NCBI RefSeq assembly: GCF_007743815.1 | Contig: NZ_CP036265.1 | Coordinates: 1,452,501-1,516,500, forward strand | Source of the DNA: Alienimonas californiensis | GTDB taxonomy: Bacteria; Planctomycetota; Planctomycetia; Planctomycetales; Planctomycetaceae | DNA length: 64,000 bases | Reading direction: 5' to 3' | Part shown: positions 7,640 to 18,800 of the stretch, one piece after another | Layout: every line of letters starts with the position of its first letter | How positions within the stretch are numbered: position 1 is the stretch's first letter | Position numbers and translations under genes: made by a program | Notes under the pieces: model-generated | Seen by the model: the letters and a program-made list of their open reading frames with translations, nothing else | What the model was told of the DNA's origin: nothing | Database searches by the model: none

Positions 7640-8932
7640 ATGAGTCGTCCGATGCGGTCCGCGATCGGCTGGGTGGATTTCTCCTCGGAGCACCGGGATC
7701 GGGTGCGGTCCGTGCTCGACCTGCTGGGCGGGGCGTCGGTGCTGGACGAGCTGGGGATCGGGTCGATCCGGGACTCGTTCTCTGACTTACTGTTTCCCGG
7801 ACTGTCCACGATCCAGACCCGGGCGAAGTACTTCCTGACGGTCCCCCGCATTCTGAAGGAGTACGAGGGCCTGTCGCGGCGGGAGCGGGGCAAGACACCG
7901 CTGGCAGGATACCTGCCGGAGCGGGAGCGGGACGTGATGGAGAGCCTCTGCCGGAACCACTCCGGGGACGGGGAGGACTACACCCGACTGGGAATCGTCG
8001 GGTCGAAGTTCTACGGCCGGGACCGCGACGCTCAGCGGAAGCCGTCGGCGGTCTACTGGAACGGCCTGCGGACGTTCGGCCTGGTCCGGTCCGACCGGTC
8101 CCTGGCAGAGTTCGTGCGGACGTTCGCGGACCCGCTCCGGGAGATCGGCGACCTGCTGACGGCGACGGATCAGAACGATCCGGACGATGGCGGGGCGGAC
8201 GCCCACGAGCCGCGGGTGCTCGTCGCCGACCGGGAGGACGACGATGAGGGCTGGATCGCCTCCGTCCGCCTAGACCTGACCGCGGCCGAGGCCGGACTTC
8301 TCAAGCGGCAGATCGAGACGCGGGTCCCGGAGAGCCTGCTCGGCCGCCTGATGCTGGACGACGCGCTCCGCGAGACTTTTCTCGGGCCGCTCGCCGATCT
8401 TCGGTTCGCCGACCTGTACGACGAGCCGGCCTTCACAGACCCACTGCCGGCCGACCTGCGGCGGGACCTGCGGACCGCCGGGGACTTCTGGCGGCTGCTG
8501 GAGGGGGCCCACGTCCGCTACAACGTCCTGCTCCAGCCGAAGGGCACGCCGGAGACCCGCGACGAGGCGGAGGCCCGTTGGGCCGCGTGGCGGGCCGGCT
8601 TGGACGAGTTCCCCTGGGACCGCTGGGAGACCGACCGCCTGTGGGAGGCCGCGGCCCGCGCGAAGCGGGCGGTGAAGCCGTTCACCCGAACTTTCGTGAC
8701 GCAGTGGATCCGGGCCGTGCGGGCTGGGGCGGACGAGGCCGCACTCGACGCCCTCGTCTCCCGGCAGGAGCGGCTGAACAAGGGCCCGCGGGCCCGCCTG
8801 CGGGAGGGAGCGGACGGCCGCGTCGACGACTGGGTCGGGATCGACCGGCTGGAGTACCGGCTGCCGCAGGCCCGAACGATGGTCCGCGACGTCGACGACG
8901 GACTGGCCCGGGCGGAGCCGGCCGGTGCTTGA
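7640..8932 (+). CDS. DUF6361 family protein
   Basis: 430 residues from the ATG at 7640; an in-frame GTG at 7541 would add a Pro-rich extension not typical of the family. The conserved N-terminus is clear: IGWVDFSSEHRDR, LDELGIGSIRDSFSDLLFPG, STIQTRAKYFLTVP. The biochemical role is unknown. From memory, such genes sit beside phospholipase-D-like and helicase genes in putative defence clusters, as here: its stop overlaps the next gene by 8 bp and that gene overlaps the helicase start. This indicates one translationally coupled operon. Confidence 0.8.
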   Translation: MSRPMRSAIGWVDFSSEHRDRVRSVLDLLGGASVLDELGIGSIRDSFSDLLFPGLSTIQTRAKYFLTVPRILKEYEGLSRRERGKTPLAGYLPERERDVMESLCRNHSGDGEDYTRLGIVGSKFYGRDRDAQRKPSAVYWNGLRTFGLVRSDRSLAEFVRTFADPLREIGDLLTATDQNDPDDGGADAHEPRVLVADREDDDEGWIASVRLDLTAAEAGLLKRQIETRVPESLLGRLMLDDALRETFLGPLADLRFADLYDEPAFTDPLPADLRRDLRTAGDFWRLLEGAHVRYNVLLQPKGTPETRDEAEARWAAWRAGLDEFPWDRWETDRLWEAAARAKRAVKPFTRTFVTQWIRAVRAGADEAALDALVSRQERLNKGPRARLREGADGRVDDWVGIDRLEYRLPQARTMVRDVDDGLARAEPAGA

Positions 8933-10778
8933 CCTCCGCAAACACCGCGTCGACTACGGCGAGCAGCTCGTCCCGCCGGACGGCTACGCCCTCGCCCGGG
9001 CGGTCGCGGCGACGTACTCGCTGGACTTGGACACGCTGCTGTCGGTGCCCGTCGCCCTGTTCTTCGCGCAGACGCTGGAGGGGACCGGCGGCGGGGAGCG
9101 AGTCCAGCTGCTCGACGCGATCCGCCGCAGCGCCGGCGTCCTCCGCGTCTACCACCAGCGGGGGCGGGTGAAGGTCCCGCCGCGTCAGAACCGGCTGTAC
9201 GGGCTGCTGGAGGACTGCGTCGTCGGCGTCCCGACGGCCGGACCGTTCGCCTCGTTCCACCCGAAGGTTTGGGTCCTGCAGTTCGAGGGGGAGGGCGGTC
9301 CGACGCGGTACCGGCTGCTCGTGCTGAGCCGCAACCTGACTGCGGAACGGAGCTGGGACCTCGCCGCGACCTTGGAGGGGGAGGTCGGCGAGAAGCCGGA
9401 GAAGTGGAACGCCCCGCTCGTCGACTTCGTCCGGTACCTCGCCGGCCGGAAGACTTTCGAAGGCGCCGACGCATTTCTGGACGACTTGGCCCGGGTGCGG
9501 TTCGCGCCGCCGAAGGGGTTCCACGCCGTTCGCTTCCACCCGATCGGGATCGGCGGCTCTTCGCGGAACCCGGTCGGGCGGCAGCGGGGCGAGCGGGTCC
9601 TCTGCATCTCGCCGTTCGTCCACGAACACGCCCTCGACGGGCTGCGGCGGAACGTGACCGGCGATCGGCGACTGTTCGGGCGGACGGAGGAACTGCGGCG
9701 CCTGCCGGCGGCCGCCCTGGCGGGACTTCAGGCCTACGCGCTCTCCGACTTGGTAGTCGAGGGCGAGTCGCGGGACGACGCGGAGGACGGCGGGGGCGAA
9801 GCGGCTCGGCAGGAGCTCCACGCCAAGCTGTTCGTCTACCACACCCACGGCCGGGCCAGCCGGTGGTTCCTCGGGTCGGCGAACGCGACGAAGGCCGCGT
9901 TGGAGAAGAACGTCGAGTTCCTGCTGGAACTGCGGGGCTCCGGCGAGGCGGTCGGGATCGACCGCCTGCTGGACGAAATGCTGGGCCCGGACCGGGCCGG
10001 CGGGGCGTTCGAGGAGTTCGCCCCGCCGGAGGAACCCGCCGCCGCCGAGGGGGACGCCGCGGCCGAGCGGGCGGTGCGGCGGCTGGAGTTCGACCTGCTC
10101 GAATCGCTGGAGGTGGCCCGGGCGGCGGTCGTCCGGTCGGCGAACGGGGCGAACTACGACCTGGAGCTGACGCTGATCGGGGCGGACCGGCTGCCGCTGG
10201 ACGGGATGGACGTGTCCGTCGGGGCGTTCAACTCCGGCCTGAAACGCCGGCCGTTGGGGCGGGAGCCGCGGGTCGACCTGCGGTTCGAGAACGTCACGGA
10301 GGGACACCTCAGCCGGTTCCTCGAGTTCGAGATCGCTCGCGACGGGGAGCCGCTGCGGTCGTTCCTGAAAAAGATCGATGTGACCGGCCTGCCGGAGGGC
10401 CGGGTCGGGGTGATCGTCCGCGGGGTGGTCGGCGACGCCGGGGGATTCCTCGAGTACCTCCGCTTCCTGCTGGCCGAGGAGTTCGAGAAGCCCCCGGCCG
10501 ACGACCGTCGCCGCGACGGGTCGACCGCCGGGGACGCCGACGGCAGCCCGCGGGACCGGCAGGCGCCGATCCTGGAGCGGCTGCTGGTGACGGCCTCCCG
10601 CCGCCCCGGGCGGCTGAAGGAGATCGACGCGGTGATCAAGGAGCTGTGCGACGCCGACGACGGCGCCCCCGGGGAGGGTCCGGGCGGGCCCGTCGTGCCG
10701 GAGACGTTCCTCGCGTTCTGGCGGTCGTTCCGCGCGGCCCTCCCAGACGGCGGGGCCGCGCCGGAGGACGCCCCGTGA
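8925..10778 (+). CDS. Phospholipase D-like (HKD nuclease superfamily) protein
   Basis: 617 residues starting at a GTG that overlaps the DUF6361 stop. It shows two half-sites of the PLD fold: FHPKVWVLQF followed by LLVLSRNLT (about residues 110-135), and LHAKLFVYHT followed by RWFLGSANATKAALEKN (about 298-330). The His-x-Lys and Ser/Gly-x-Asn elements are present, while the Asp of the classical HKD motif is not obvious, so it may be a divergent nuclease or nucleic-acid-binding protein. The last 200 residues are unassigned. Its stop overlaps the start of the downstream helicase (GTGA), so it is probably the nuclease partner of that helicase. Confidence 0.82.
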   Translation: MLDLRKHRVDYGEQLVPPDGYALARAVAATYSLDLDTLLSVPVALFFAQTLEGTGGGERVQLLDAIRRSAGVLRVYHQRGRVKVPPRQNRLYGLLEDCVVGVPTAGPFASFHPKVWVLQFEGEGGPTRYRLLVLSRNLTAERSWDLAATLEGEVGEKPEKWNAPLVDFVRYLAGRKTFEGADAFLDDLARVRFAPPKGFHAVRFHPIGIGGSSRNPVGRQRGERVLCISPFVHEHALDGLRRNVTGDRRLFGRTEELRRLPAAALAGLQAYALSDLVVEGESRDDAEDGGGEAARQELHAKLFVYHTHGRASRWFLGSANATKAALEKNVEFLLELRGSGEAVGIDRLLDEMLGPDRAGGAFEEFAPPEEPAAAEGDAAAERAVRRLEFDLLESLEVARAAVVRSANGANYDLELTLIGADRLPLDGMDVSVGAFNSGLKRRPLGREPRVDLRFENVTEGHLSRFLEFEIARDGEPLRSFLKKIDVTGLPEGRVGVIVRGVVGDAGGFLEYLRFLLAEEFEKPPADDRRRDGSTAGDADGSPRDRQAPILERLLVTASRRPGRLKEIDAVIKELCDADDGAPGEGPGGPVVPETFLAFWRSFRAALPDGGAAPEDAP

Positions 10779-10844
10779 ACGCCGTCATGACACCGAGCGG
10801 GGACGCCGACGGGCGGCTGGCCGAAGGGATCGGCCGGGCCCTAG

Positions 10845-10860
10845 CAGGCTGCTGAAAAAC
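10845..10860 (+). repeat. Left terminal inverted repeat of the IS
   Basis: CAGGCTGCTGAAAAAC, an exact inverted match to 12262-12277. The target duplication CTAG lies immediately outside at 10841-10844. Confidence 0.95.
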
Positions 10861-10925
10861 TCGCTCGCGGCGGCGGCTCGTTCGCGCTAGCTTCGGAGCC
10901 TCGTTTCCCGAGCCGAGGCGCTGCG

Positions 10926-12077
10926 ATGCGTGGACAAGCCGACCGCCAGCCGAAGATGTTTTTCTCGATCGATCTGGAGAGCCGGATTCGGCCGGATCAC
11001 CCGCTGCGTCCCCTGAAGAAGCGGGTCGACGCGATCCTGGCCGGCTTGAACGAGCGGTTCTCGGCGGCCTACAGCCGCACCGGCCGGCCCGGCGTGCCGC
11101 CCGAACGACTGCTTAAAGCGTTGCTGCTCATGGCGATCTACTCCGTTCGCAGCGAGCGGCAACTGGTCGAGCGGATCGACACGGATCTGCTGTTCCGCTG
11201 GTTTCTCGACATGGACCCGGCCGAGGACGCCTTCGACGCCACCGCGTTCACCCATAATCGAACGCGGCTTGAGGAGCACGGCCTGGCCGCGGCGTTCTTC
11301 GAGGCTGTCGTGTCCGAGGCGATCGCCGCGGGACTGTGCAGCGACGATCACTTCAGCGTCGACGGCACGATGATCGAGTCGATGGCCTCGACCAAGAGCT
11401 TTCGGCCGATCGGGTCGGTCGACGACGACCAGAACGAGCAAGACGGCGCCGGCTTTAAGAGCCGAAACGCCGAGGTAGACTTTCACGGTCGGAAGCGGAC
11501 CAACGCCACGCATCGCAGCCGCACCGATCCCGAGGCCAGGCTGTACTGCAAGGGGCCGGGCAAGCCGGCGCTGCTGGCTCATCTGGGCCACTCGCTCGCG
11601 GAGAACCGCAACGGTCTGATCATGGAGGTGGCCGTGACCGAAGCCAACGGCACGGCCGAATCCGAGGCGACGATCGAGCTGCTCGACCGCTATCGGCGGA
11701 AGCGCGGCCGCTCGCCCAAGACGCTCGGAGCGGATAAGGGATACGACAGCGGGCCGCTGCTGTTGAAGCTTGAATCGCGTCGAATCGTCCCGCACGTGGC
11801 GATGCGCGACGCCGAGCCGGCGGACCCGAAGACCGCCCGCAGCGATCGGCGGGAGAAGATCGAAGCGCGCCTGCGAATGAAAGCGAGACTCGCGACCGCG
11901 GAATACGCCGTCTCGCAGCGGGTCCGAAAGAAAGTGGAGGAGGGGTTCGGCTGGCTCAAGACGATCGCGGGCCTCGGTCGCAGCCGGCACGTCGGCCGCT
12001 GGAAACTCCGGCAACAGCTGGAGCTCTCCGCGGCGGCTTATAACCTGATTCGCATCCAAAAACTCAGGCCGACGTGA
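10926..12077 (+). CDS. IS5/IS1182 family DDE transposase
   Basis: 383 residues. The N-terminal DUF772-like region (SRIRPDHPLRPLKKRVDAIL, RPGVPPERLLKALLLMAIYS) is followed by a DDE nuclease core: Asp in HFSVDGTMIES, Asp in TLGADKGYDSG and Glu in KKVEEGFGWLKT, with the C-terminal YNLIRIQKL end usual for the group. It cuts and rejoins the element ends. It appears complete. Confidence 0.95.
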   Translation: MRGQADRQPKMFFSIDLESRIRPDHPLRPLKKRVDAILAGLNERFSAAYSRTGRPGVPPERLLKALLLMAIYSVRSERQLVERIDTDLLFRWFLDMDPAEDAFDATAFTHNRTRLEEHGLAAAFFEAVVSEAIAAGLCSDDHFSVDGTMIESMASTKSFRPIGSVDDDQNEQDGAGFKSRNAEVDFHGRKRTNATHRSRTDPEARLYCKGPGKPALLAHLGHSLAENRNGLIMEVAVTEANGTAESEATIELLDRYRRKRGRSPKTLGADKGYDSGPLLLKLESRRIVPHVAMRDAEPADPKTARSDRREKIEARLRMKARLATAEYAVSQRVRKKVEEGFGWLKTIAGLGRSRHVGRWKLRQQLELSAAAYNLIRIQKLRPT

Positions 12078-12261
12078 TCGACGTGATCAATTCGGCGGCC
12101 ACCGCGGACGACCTTCGTTTCGCTCTGAACGGGGCTCGTTCGGAGCCCGCCGGCAAGTCCGGGCGGGCCGATCCGCCTCGGCAAAACGGATCGATGGACA
12201 AGCCGAGCTCGTTCGCCTCGACGGCGAACTATCGCTGTTCGTCCCGCCGATAAACGGCACT

Positions 12262-12277
12262 GTTTTTCAGCAGCCTG
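12262..12277 (-). repeat. Right terminal inverted repeat of the IS
   Basis: GTTTTTCAGCAGCCTG, the exact inverse of the left end. CTAG follows at 12278-12281, and six bases after that duplication's first base the ATG at 12284 resumes the helicase frame. Confidence 0.95.
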
Positions 12278-15200
12278 CTAGGGATGCTCACGGACTTCCA
12301 GCGGGCGACGGTCGACGCGGTCTACCGCCGGCTCGTGACGGAGGACCGGCCGCGGATGCTGGTCGCCGACGAGGTCGGGCTCGGGAAGACGATCGTCGCG
12401 ATGGGCCTGATCGCCCGGCTGCTGGAGAAGCGCCGGCGGGAGGGCGACCCGACGCCGCTGCGGGTCGTGTACGTGGCGTCGAACCAGGTCATCGGCCGGG
12501 AGAACCTCCGCAAGCTCGATGTGCTGCCGGACCGGGCCGCCCCGCCGGAGGAGGCCGGCCGGATCGCGTATCTCGCCCTGACGTCGGAGGCCGAAGCCGC
12601 CGAGCCGCTGCGGCTCACCTCCCTGACCCCGGGCACGTCGTTCGACGTCGGCAACTCCCCCGGCGAGCAGGGGGAGCGGAAGATCCTGTACGCCCTGCTG
12701 GCGTGCGACCCGGATCTCGCCGAGGTCCGGCAAGGACTGGCCTGCCTGCTCCGCGGCGGCGTCCGCCAGCCGGCTGCCGACTGGGCCGCCCACCTGGAGG
12801 AGCGGCGGGCGAAGCACGAGGGGCCGCGGCTGCGGCCTGGGCTGGCCGACCGCTACTTGGCCCGCCTGCGGTCGACGCCCGCCCGCCGCACGGACCGGCT
12901 CGTCCGAGAACTCGAACTCACCGCGGACGCGACGCTGTACGAGGCCGTCCGCGAGAGCGCCTGCCGCCAGACGGCGGAGAACCTCGACGAGTTCCGGGAC
13001 AGTTCGTGGGATCTCGTCGGGCCGCTGCGGGCGGAACTGGCGGAGGCGTGCCTCGACTACTTGGACGCCGACGTGTACGTCCTCGACGAGTTCCAGCGGT
13101 TCAAGGCCCTGATCGACGGCGACGACGACTCCGAGGCCGGCCGCATCGCCAGGGCGGTGTTCGGGCGGCCGAAGGCGGAGGTCCTGCTGCTCTCGGCGAC
13201 GCCGTTCAAGGCGTTCACCGGGGCCGACGCCGGCGAGACCGGCGATGAGCACCTCCGGGAGTTCCGGGCCGTGCTGCGATTCCTGTTTCGAAGTACTGAA
13301 GACGGACGGCTCGCGCGATACAAACAGGAGCAGGAGGCCCTACGCACGCAGTTGCTTACGCTGCGGCCCGGCGACGGGGCGATCGACCCGACGCACCGCG
13401 AGGCGGTCGAGTCCGTATTGCGGATGGTGATGTGCCGAACGGAGCGGCTGAGCGTCTCGCAGCGGGGCGACGCGATGGTCCGCGACCGCTGGCGAGAGGA
13501 AGGCTCGGGGGCGGAATTGACCGGGGGGGACGTGCGGGGCTTCCTCGCGGCGGATCACGTGGCGCAGGCGGTGAACGCGGCGGGGCGGCGGCCGGCGGGT
13601 TCCCTCCACGCGCCGGTCGAGTTCTGCAAATCCGCCCCGCACGTCCTCTCCTTCGCCGACGGCTACCAGCTCAAGAAGCGGCTGTCCGCCCTGAAGGCTG
13701 ACCCGGGCGTCGCGGCGGCCCTGCAGGAGAGCGGCCCGGCGTGGCTCGACCTGGACCGGATCGACGCCTACGGGCCGTCGCCGGGAGAGGCTCCGGACTG
13801 CCCGGCGGACCACGGCCGGTTGGCGGCGCTGACCCGGGAGGCCCTGCCCCGGCCCGCCGAGCTGCTGCTCTGGGTCCCCCCGAGCCTGCCGTACCACCCG
13901 CTCGGCGGGCCGTTCGCGGCGGCCGAGGGGTTCACCAAGACGCTGCTGTTCTCCGGCTGGCGGATGGTCCCGCGGGCGGTCGCCTCGCTGCTCTCCTACG
14001 AGGCGGAGCGGCGCACCGTGGGCGACCCGCGATCCCGTACTCCGCGGGAACTCGGCGAGCGGAGCTACTTCCGGAACGCCTCGGACCGCCCCCAGCCCGC
14101 CCCGCAGCTCGTGTTCACCCGGGCCGCCGGCGAGCCGGCCCACATGACGAACTTCGTCCTGACCTACCCGTCGCCGACGCTCGCCGACGCCGTCGACCCC
14201 GCCGCGGCGCCCGCCGGCGCGACCGCCGCCGGCTTGGAAGCCGCCGCCGCCGTGGTCTGCCGCGCCCGGTTCGACGCGCTGGGGCTGGCGGACCTCGCCG
14301 ACCCGACGGGGGCCGCGGAGCGGTGGTATTGGGCCGCCCCGGTCTTGATGGACGCCGGCGACGTCGACCGGCGGTCGGTCGTGGATGCGTGGCTGCCGGC
14401 CCGCGCGGCGGACCCGGGGGCGGACGGCGAGGCCGCCGACAGCGCCTACGCGGACCACGTCCGCCTGCTCGCCCGGGCCTTCGCGGGCGACCCGTCCGCC
14501 CTGAAGCTCGGCCCGGTCCCGCCCGACCTGTTCGAGACGCTCGGGCGGGCGGCCGTGGCCTCCCCGGCGGTCGCCCTGCTCCGCACGCTGCGTCGGTTCT
14601 TCCCGGACGGGGGGCCGGGCGACCGGGGCGGGCCGGGCGATCCAGGCCGCTGCGACGCCGCCTGTGCCGCGTCCCGGCGGTTGCTGACGATCTTCAACCG
14701 GCCGGAGGCGGTGGCCGCGGTGCGGATCGCCGTCGGGGCCGAACACGCCGAGGAGCCGCACTGGGCGAAAACGCTCCGGTACTGCGCCGACGGCTGCCTC
14801 CAGGCGGTCTTGGACGAGTACGCCCACCTGCTGCGGGACGAGTGCGACTCGGCGGCGGAGGCCGCCGACCGGATCGCGGAGGCCGCGACCATCAAGGCGA
14901 CGACGATCGAGGTGGACGACCTCGCCGGCTTCCTCGCCAGCCGGAAGCGGGATCTGCGGTGCCACGTCGCGGTGGACTTCGGGGAACCAGCGGCTCGAGG
15001 CCGCGGCCGGGCTGGACCGGGTGACGACGGTGCGGCGGAGCTTCAACTCGCCGTTCCGCCCGTTCTTGCTGGCCACGACCTCCGTCGGCCAGGAGGGGCT
15101 CGACTTCCACCGGTACTGCCGCAAGGTCGTTCACTGGAACCTGCCGGCGAACCCGATCGACCTGGAGCAGCGCGAGGGGCGGGTGAACCGGTACGAGAGC

Positions 15201-15605
15201 CACTCCGTCCGGACGCAGGCCGCCGACCGCTACGGCTCGCGGCTGACCCCCGCGGACCGGGCCGGCGGCGACGCCTGGGAGCGGCTTTTCGCGATCGCCG
15301 CCAAATCCGAGCGGGCCGTAGACGCCAGCGACCTGGTCCCGCGGTGGCACCTGGAGGGCGACGGCTCCGGACGGGGGAAGATCGAGCGGCTCGTCCTGCT
15401 CCTGCCCTACAGCCGCGACCGCGAGAAGCTGGCGTCCCTGCTGGAGACCCTGGCCGTCTACCGCCTCGCCTTCGGCCAGCCCGGCCAAGCCGCCCTCGCC
15501 GACCGCCTCCGCGGGGCCTTCATGCCGGAGCAACTTGACGAAGTCCGCCGGGCCCTGCTGATCGACCTGAGCCCGTTCAACTTCCCGCGGCCGGGCGGGG
15601 CGTAG

Positions 15606-15851
15606 AGAGAGCGATTCGGCTTGATCCGCGATTCGGTCCGCGGCGGCAACAGCGGATCGACCTGCATAGTCGGTCGTCGCGACGACCAGACGGGACGGCG
15701 CAGAGCGTTCGGCGGGACCAGCGGGGGCGGGTTTTCGCTTCAGAAGGAAACCGCCCGTTCTTCACGATCCGCCGCGGCCCGCGACGCCTTGCGACCGCGG
15801 GCGGCGCGGCGGTGAAATCTCCCCGTCCCCAGTCCCCCCCGGCTCTCGCAG
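15606..15851. other. Intergenic gap
   Basis: 246 bp between the broken helicase and the giant helicase-nuclease. I see no gene, tRNA or clear hairpin here; it probably holds the promoter of the downstream gene. Confidence 0.5.
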
Positions 15852-18800
15852 GTGTACGAAGTCGCAACCGCCCCCGAGGACCGTCCAAAGGAGAACGCCC
15901 CGGGAGCGGCGGACGCCGACCCCATCACGCGAGCGATCGGCCGGTGGCGGGAGAAGCTCCTCGAGATCAGCAACCGCAACCCGCTGATCAACTGTTCCTT
16001 CTCCCCGTCCCGCGGGGTGGTCGAGCTACTCGCCCCGAGCCCGGACGCGGTCTGGCGGCGGTTCGCGGCGGACTCAGCGGCCGGCGAATCTCCGATGAGG
16101 TTCCCGTGGAAGCGGGACTTGGCCGACCCGCCCGCCGACCCGTTCGGGTCCGAGGCCAGATCGGCCGAGGACGAGACGGGCGACGAACTGTCGGACGACG
16201 GGCTGTTCGACCCGCACCCGACGAAGTCGCTGTTCGATAAGTCCGCAACGCGGCGGGCCGGCGACGCGGCCCCCGCGTCCGACGGCGACGACGCCCCGGA
16301 GCCGTCCATCGAGGACTGTCTCGCGGCCCTCGGCCCGGACGACCTGCTGACGGGCCTGTCGGACAAGAAGCTGGACGGGCGGCTGCGGACGCTGGAGGGG
16401 CACGCCAAGCTGTCGCTGTCCGAGCAGGGCGTGCATTCGGTCTACGCCGTCTTTGGGTTCCTGCGGTGGTACGAGTCGAAGGACAGCGAGGAGGCCCGGC
16501 TCAGCCCGCTCGTGCTCGTCCCGGCGGGGCTGTCGCGGGCGGCAACGGGGGCCCCGTGGTCGCTGGTCGAGGCGGAGGACGAGGCCCTCGGGAACGACTG
16601 CCTGCGGGAGCGCCTGCGGGGAGAGTTTGGGATCGACCTGCCCCCGCTGCCGGAGGTGGGCGAGTTGGAGGAGGAGGGGGCACTGGCCGCGTACTTCGCC
16701 GCGATCGCGGAGACGGTCGCCGCCGCGGCCTCGCGGCTGGCCGACGACCGCTGGGGCGTGGAGGAGCGGGCCGCCGTCGGGCGGTTCGCGTTCCCCAAGA
16801 TCGCCATGTGGCGGGACCTCGGCGACCACGCGAAGGAACTGGCCGCCCACCCGCTTTGCCGCACGATCGCCGGCGGCACGGAGTCCCGCGGGGCGGCGTT
16901 CGGTCCGGTGCGGAACGTACCGGAGGCGAACGAACTGGACGAGACGTTCGCCCCCGGCGAGGTGGCCGCGATCCTCGACTGCGACAGCACGCAGCTGCGG
17001 GCGATCGCCGCGGCCCGGGCGGGGGTCAGCTTCGTGCTGGACGGTCCGCCGGGCACCGGCAAAAGCCAGACGATCGCCAACGTGATCGCCGACGCCCTGG
17101 GCGCCGGCCGCACGGTGTTGTTCGTCAGCGAGAAGGTCGCGGCGCTGGACGTGGTGAAGGCCCGGCTGGACGCGAAGGGGCTGGGCGACTTCGTGCTCGC
17201 CTGCCACTCGGACAAGGCGAACCGGCGGGACGTCGTCGAGGAACTCGGCCGCTGCCTAAACCTGCCGGCAGAGCGGTACCCGGACGCCGCCGACGAACTG
17301 TCCGAACTCCGCCGCCGGCGGGACCGGCTGAACCGCTACGTGCGGGCGCTGCACGAGCCCCGCGGGCCGCTGGGGCGGTCGGCGTTCGAGGTGCACGGCC
17401 GGCTGGCCGAACTGGCCCGGACCGGGGCGGCCGGCAAGACGCGGTGGGCGCCGGAGGACCCCGCCGGGACCGACCGGGAAACGCTCGTCGGTCTGCTGGA
17501 GGCGGTCGGCCGGGCCCCCGAGCACGCGGACGTGCTCGCCCGCTTCGATTCGCACCCGTGGCGGGGCACGCGGCTGACGACGAACCCGCTGGGGTTGGCG
17601 GACGACCTGGGGCGGCGCTGCGGCACGCTGGCGACGGCGTTCGGGCGGGCCGCCGCGGCGTTCGCCCCGCTGGTCGAGCGGGGCCTGATCCCCGCCCCCT
17701 CCCGGGCGACGGTGAACGCGGTCTTCCCGCGGCTCAAGGAAGCGGCCGCGGCGACGCCCGTTCCGGCCGGCTGGGTCGCCCCGGACGCCGACCCCGCGGC
17801 CGCCGCGGCCGCGGTCCTGTCCCGCCGCTCCGCCGACGCCGCGGCGGGTGCCGCCCGGTCCCGGCTGACCGACTACGAGGCGGACGTCGCCGACCGCTTC
17901 CCGGACGACGCCGTCCGCAGGACCGTCGAGCTGGACGCGACGGCCGAGCCGTTCGGCGATCCCGCCCCGACCACGGTGCGAACCCGCTTGGCGGAAGCGA
18001 ACGGACGACGGGAGCGGGCGGCGGCGCTGATCGCGGCGGTCGACGAGACGACGGCAGCGACGAAGGACCTCGCGGGGGCGCTGCAGGTCGGCGTCTCGCC
18101 GGAATTGTCCGCCGCGGCGCTGACGGACCTGGCCGCCGCCGCGGGGGACGCGGCGACCGCCCTGCCGGTGCGGGCCGCGTGGCTCGACTTGGTGCGGGCC
18201 GAGGAGCTGTCGACGCTGGTCGGGACGGCCCGAGCGTCGATCGCCGCCCGCGACTCCGCGGCGGGGGCGCTGGACGGCCGAGTCGCCCGGGAGCGGATCG
18301 CGGCGTTCCTGGAGGCCGCGGGGGACCCGGGGGCGGCGGCCGCCGCGTGGGAGGCCGCCGGACCGCACGCCCCGGTCGGCACCGACGACGCCCTTGCCGT
18401 GCTGGCGGCCCGCGGCGCCCGGGCCGGGGCGGCGGCCGAGATGCTGGCCGACGCCGGCTCCGCGTTGGGCGGCGCGGTCTGGGGGCCGGGCGAATGGACG
18501 CCGACGGTCGCGGAGGCGAGGACCGTCGCGGCGGACGCCGCGTCCGCGGGGCCGGCGCTGTGGACGCCGGCGGCGGAACGAGTCCGTTTACGGACCGTCG
18601 CCGAGGAGGCCGCCGCCGACCTGGAGGGCGCCGCGGCGATCCGCGAGGGGCTGGCGGACCGACTGTCGCACCGGGCGTTCCGGCCCTCCGCCGCGGAGCT
18701 GGCGACGCGGGCGGTGCCGTTCGAGTCCTTCTTCAAGCGGCTGTTCGGCGGGTTCGGGGCGTTCCGGCGGGAGGTCGCCGACCTGTACTCCGGGGAGCCG

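Larger units (their letters stand above)
10845..12277 (+). mobile_element. IS5/IS1182-type insertion sequence, 1433 bp
   Basis: Bounded by perfect 16-bp inverted repeats (10845-10860 and 12262-12277, CAGGCTGCTGAAAAAC) and by a 4-bp direct repeat CTAG (10841-10844 and 12278-12281). It carries one transposase gene in the same direction as the interrupted helicase. A CTAG duplication fits the YTAR target preference known for IS5-group elements. The intact ends, intact transposase and unchanged duplication point to a recent insertion. Confidence 0.95.
10775..15605 (+). pseudogene. SNF2-like helicase of the DUF6361-PLD module, broken by an IS and a frameshift
   Basis: The gene starts at GTG 10775 (or ATG 10787). 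After 23 codons an IS element (10845-12277) interrupts it. Removing the element and one CTAG copy restores a continuous frame (GRAL-GMLTDFQRATV). The distal frame shows the ATPase motifs DEVGLGKTIVA (near 12370), the motif II region VLDEFQRF (near 13080) and LLLSATPFK (near 13195). At 14981-14984 the frame is lost. Deleting one G of GGGG rejoins VAVDFG to NQRLEAAAGLD and the C-terminal helicase motifs VGQEGLDFHRYC and LEQREGRVNRY, ending at 15605. The repaired protein would be about 1.1 thousand residues. An internal ATG at 12284 could still start an almost complete N-terminal part. Confidence 0.9.
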
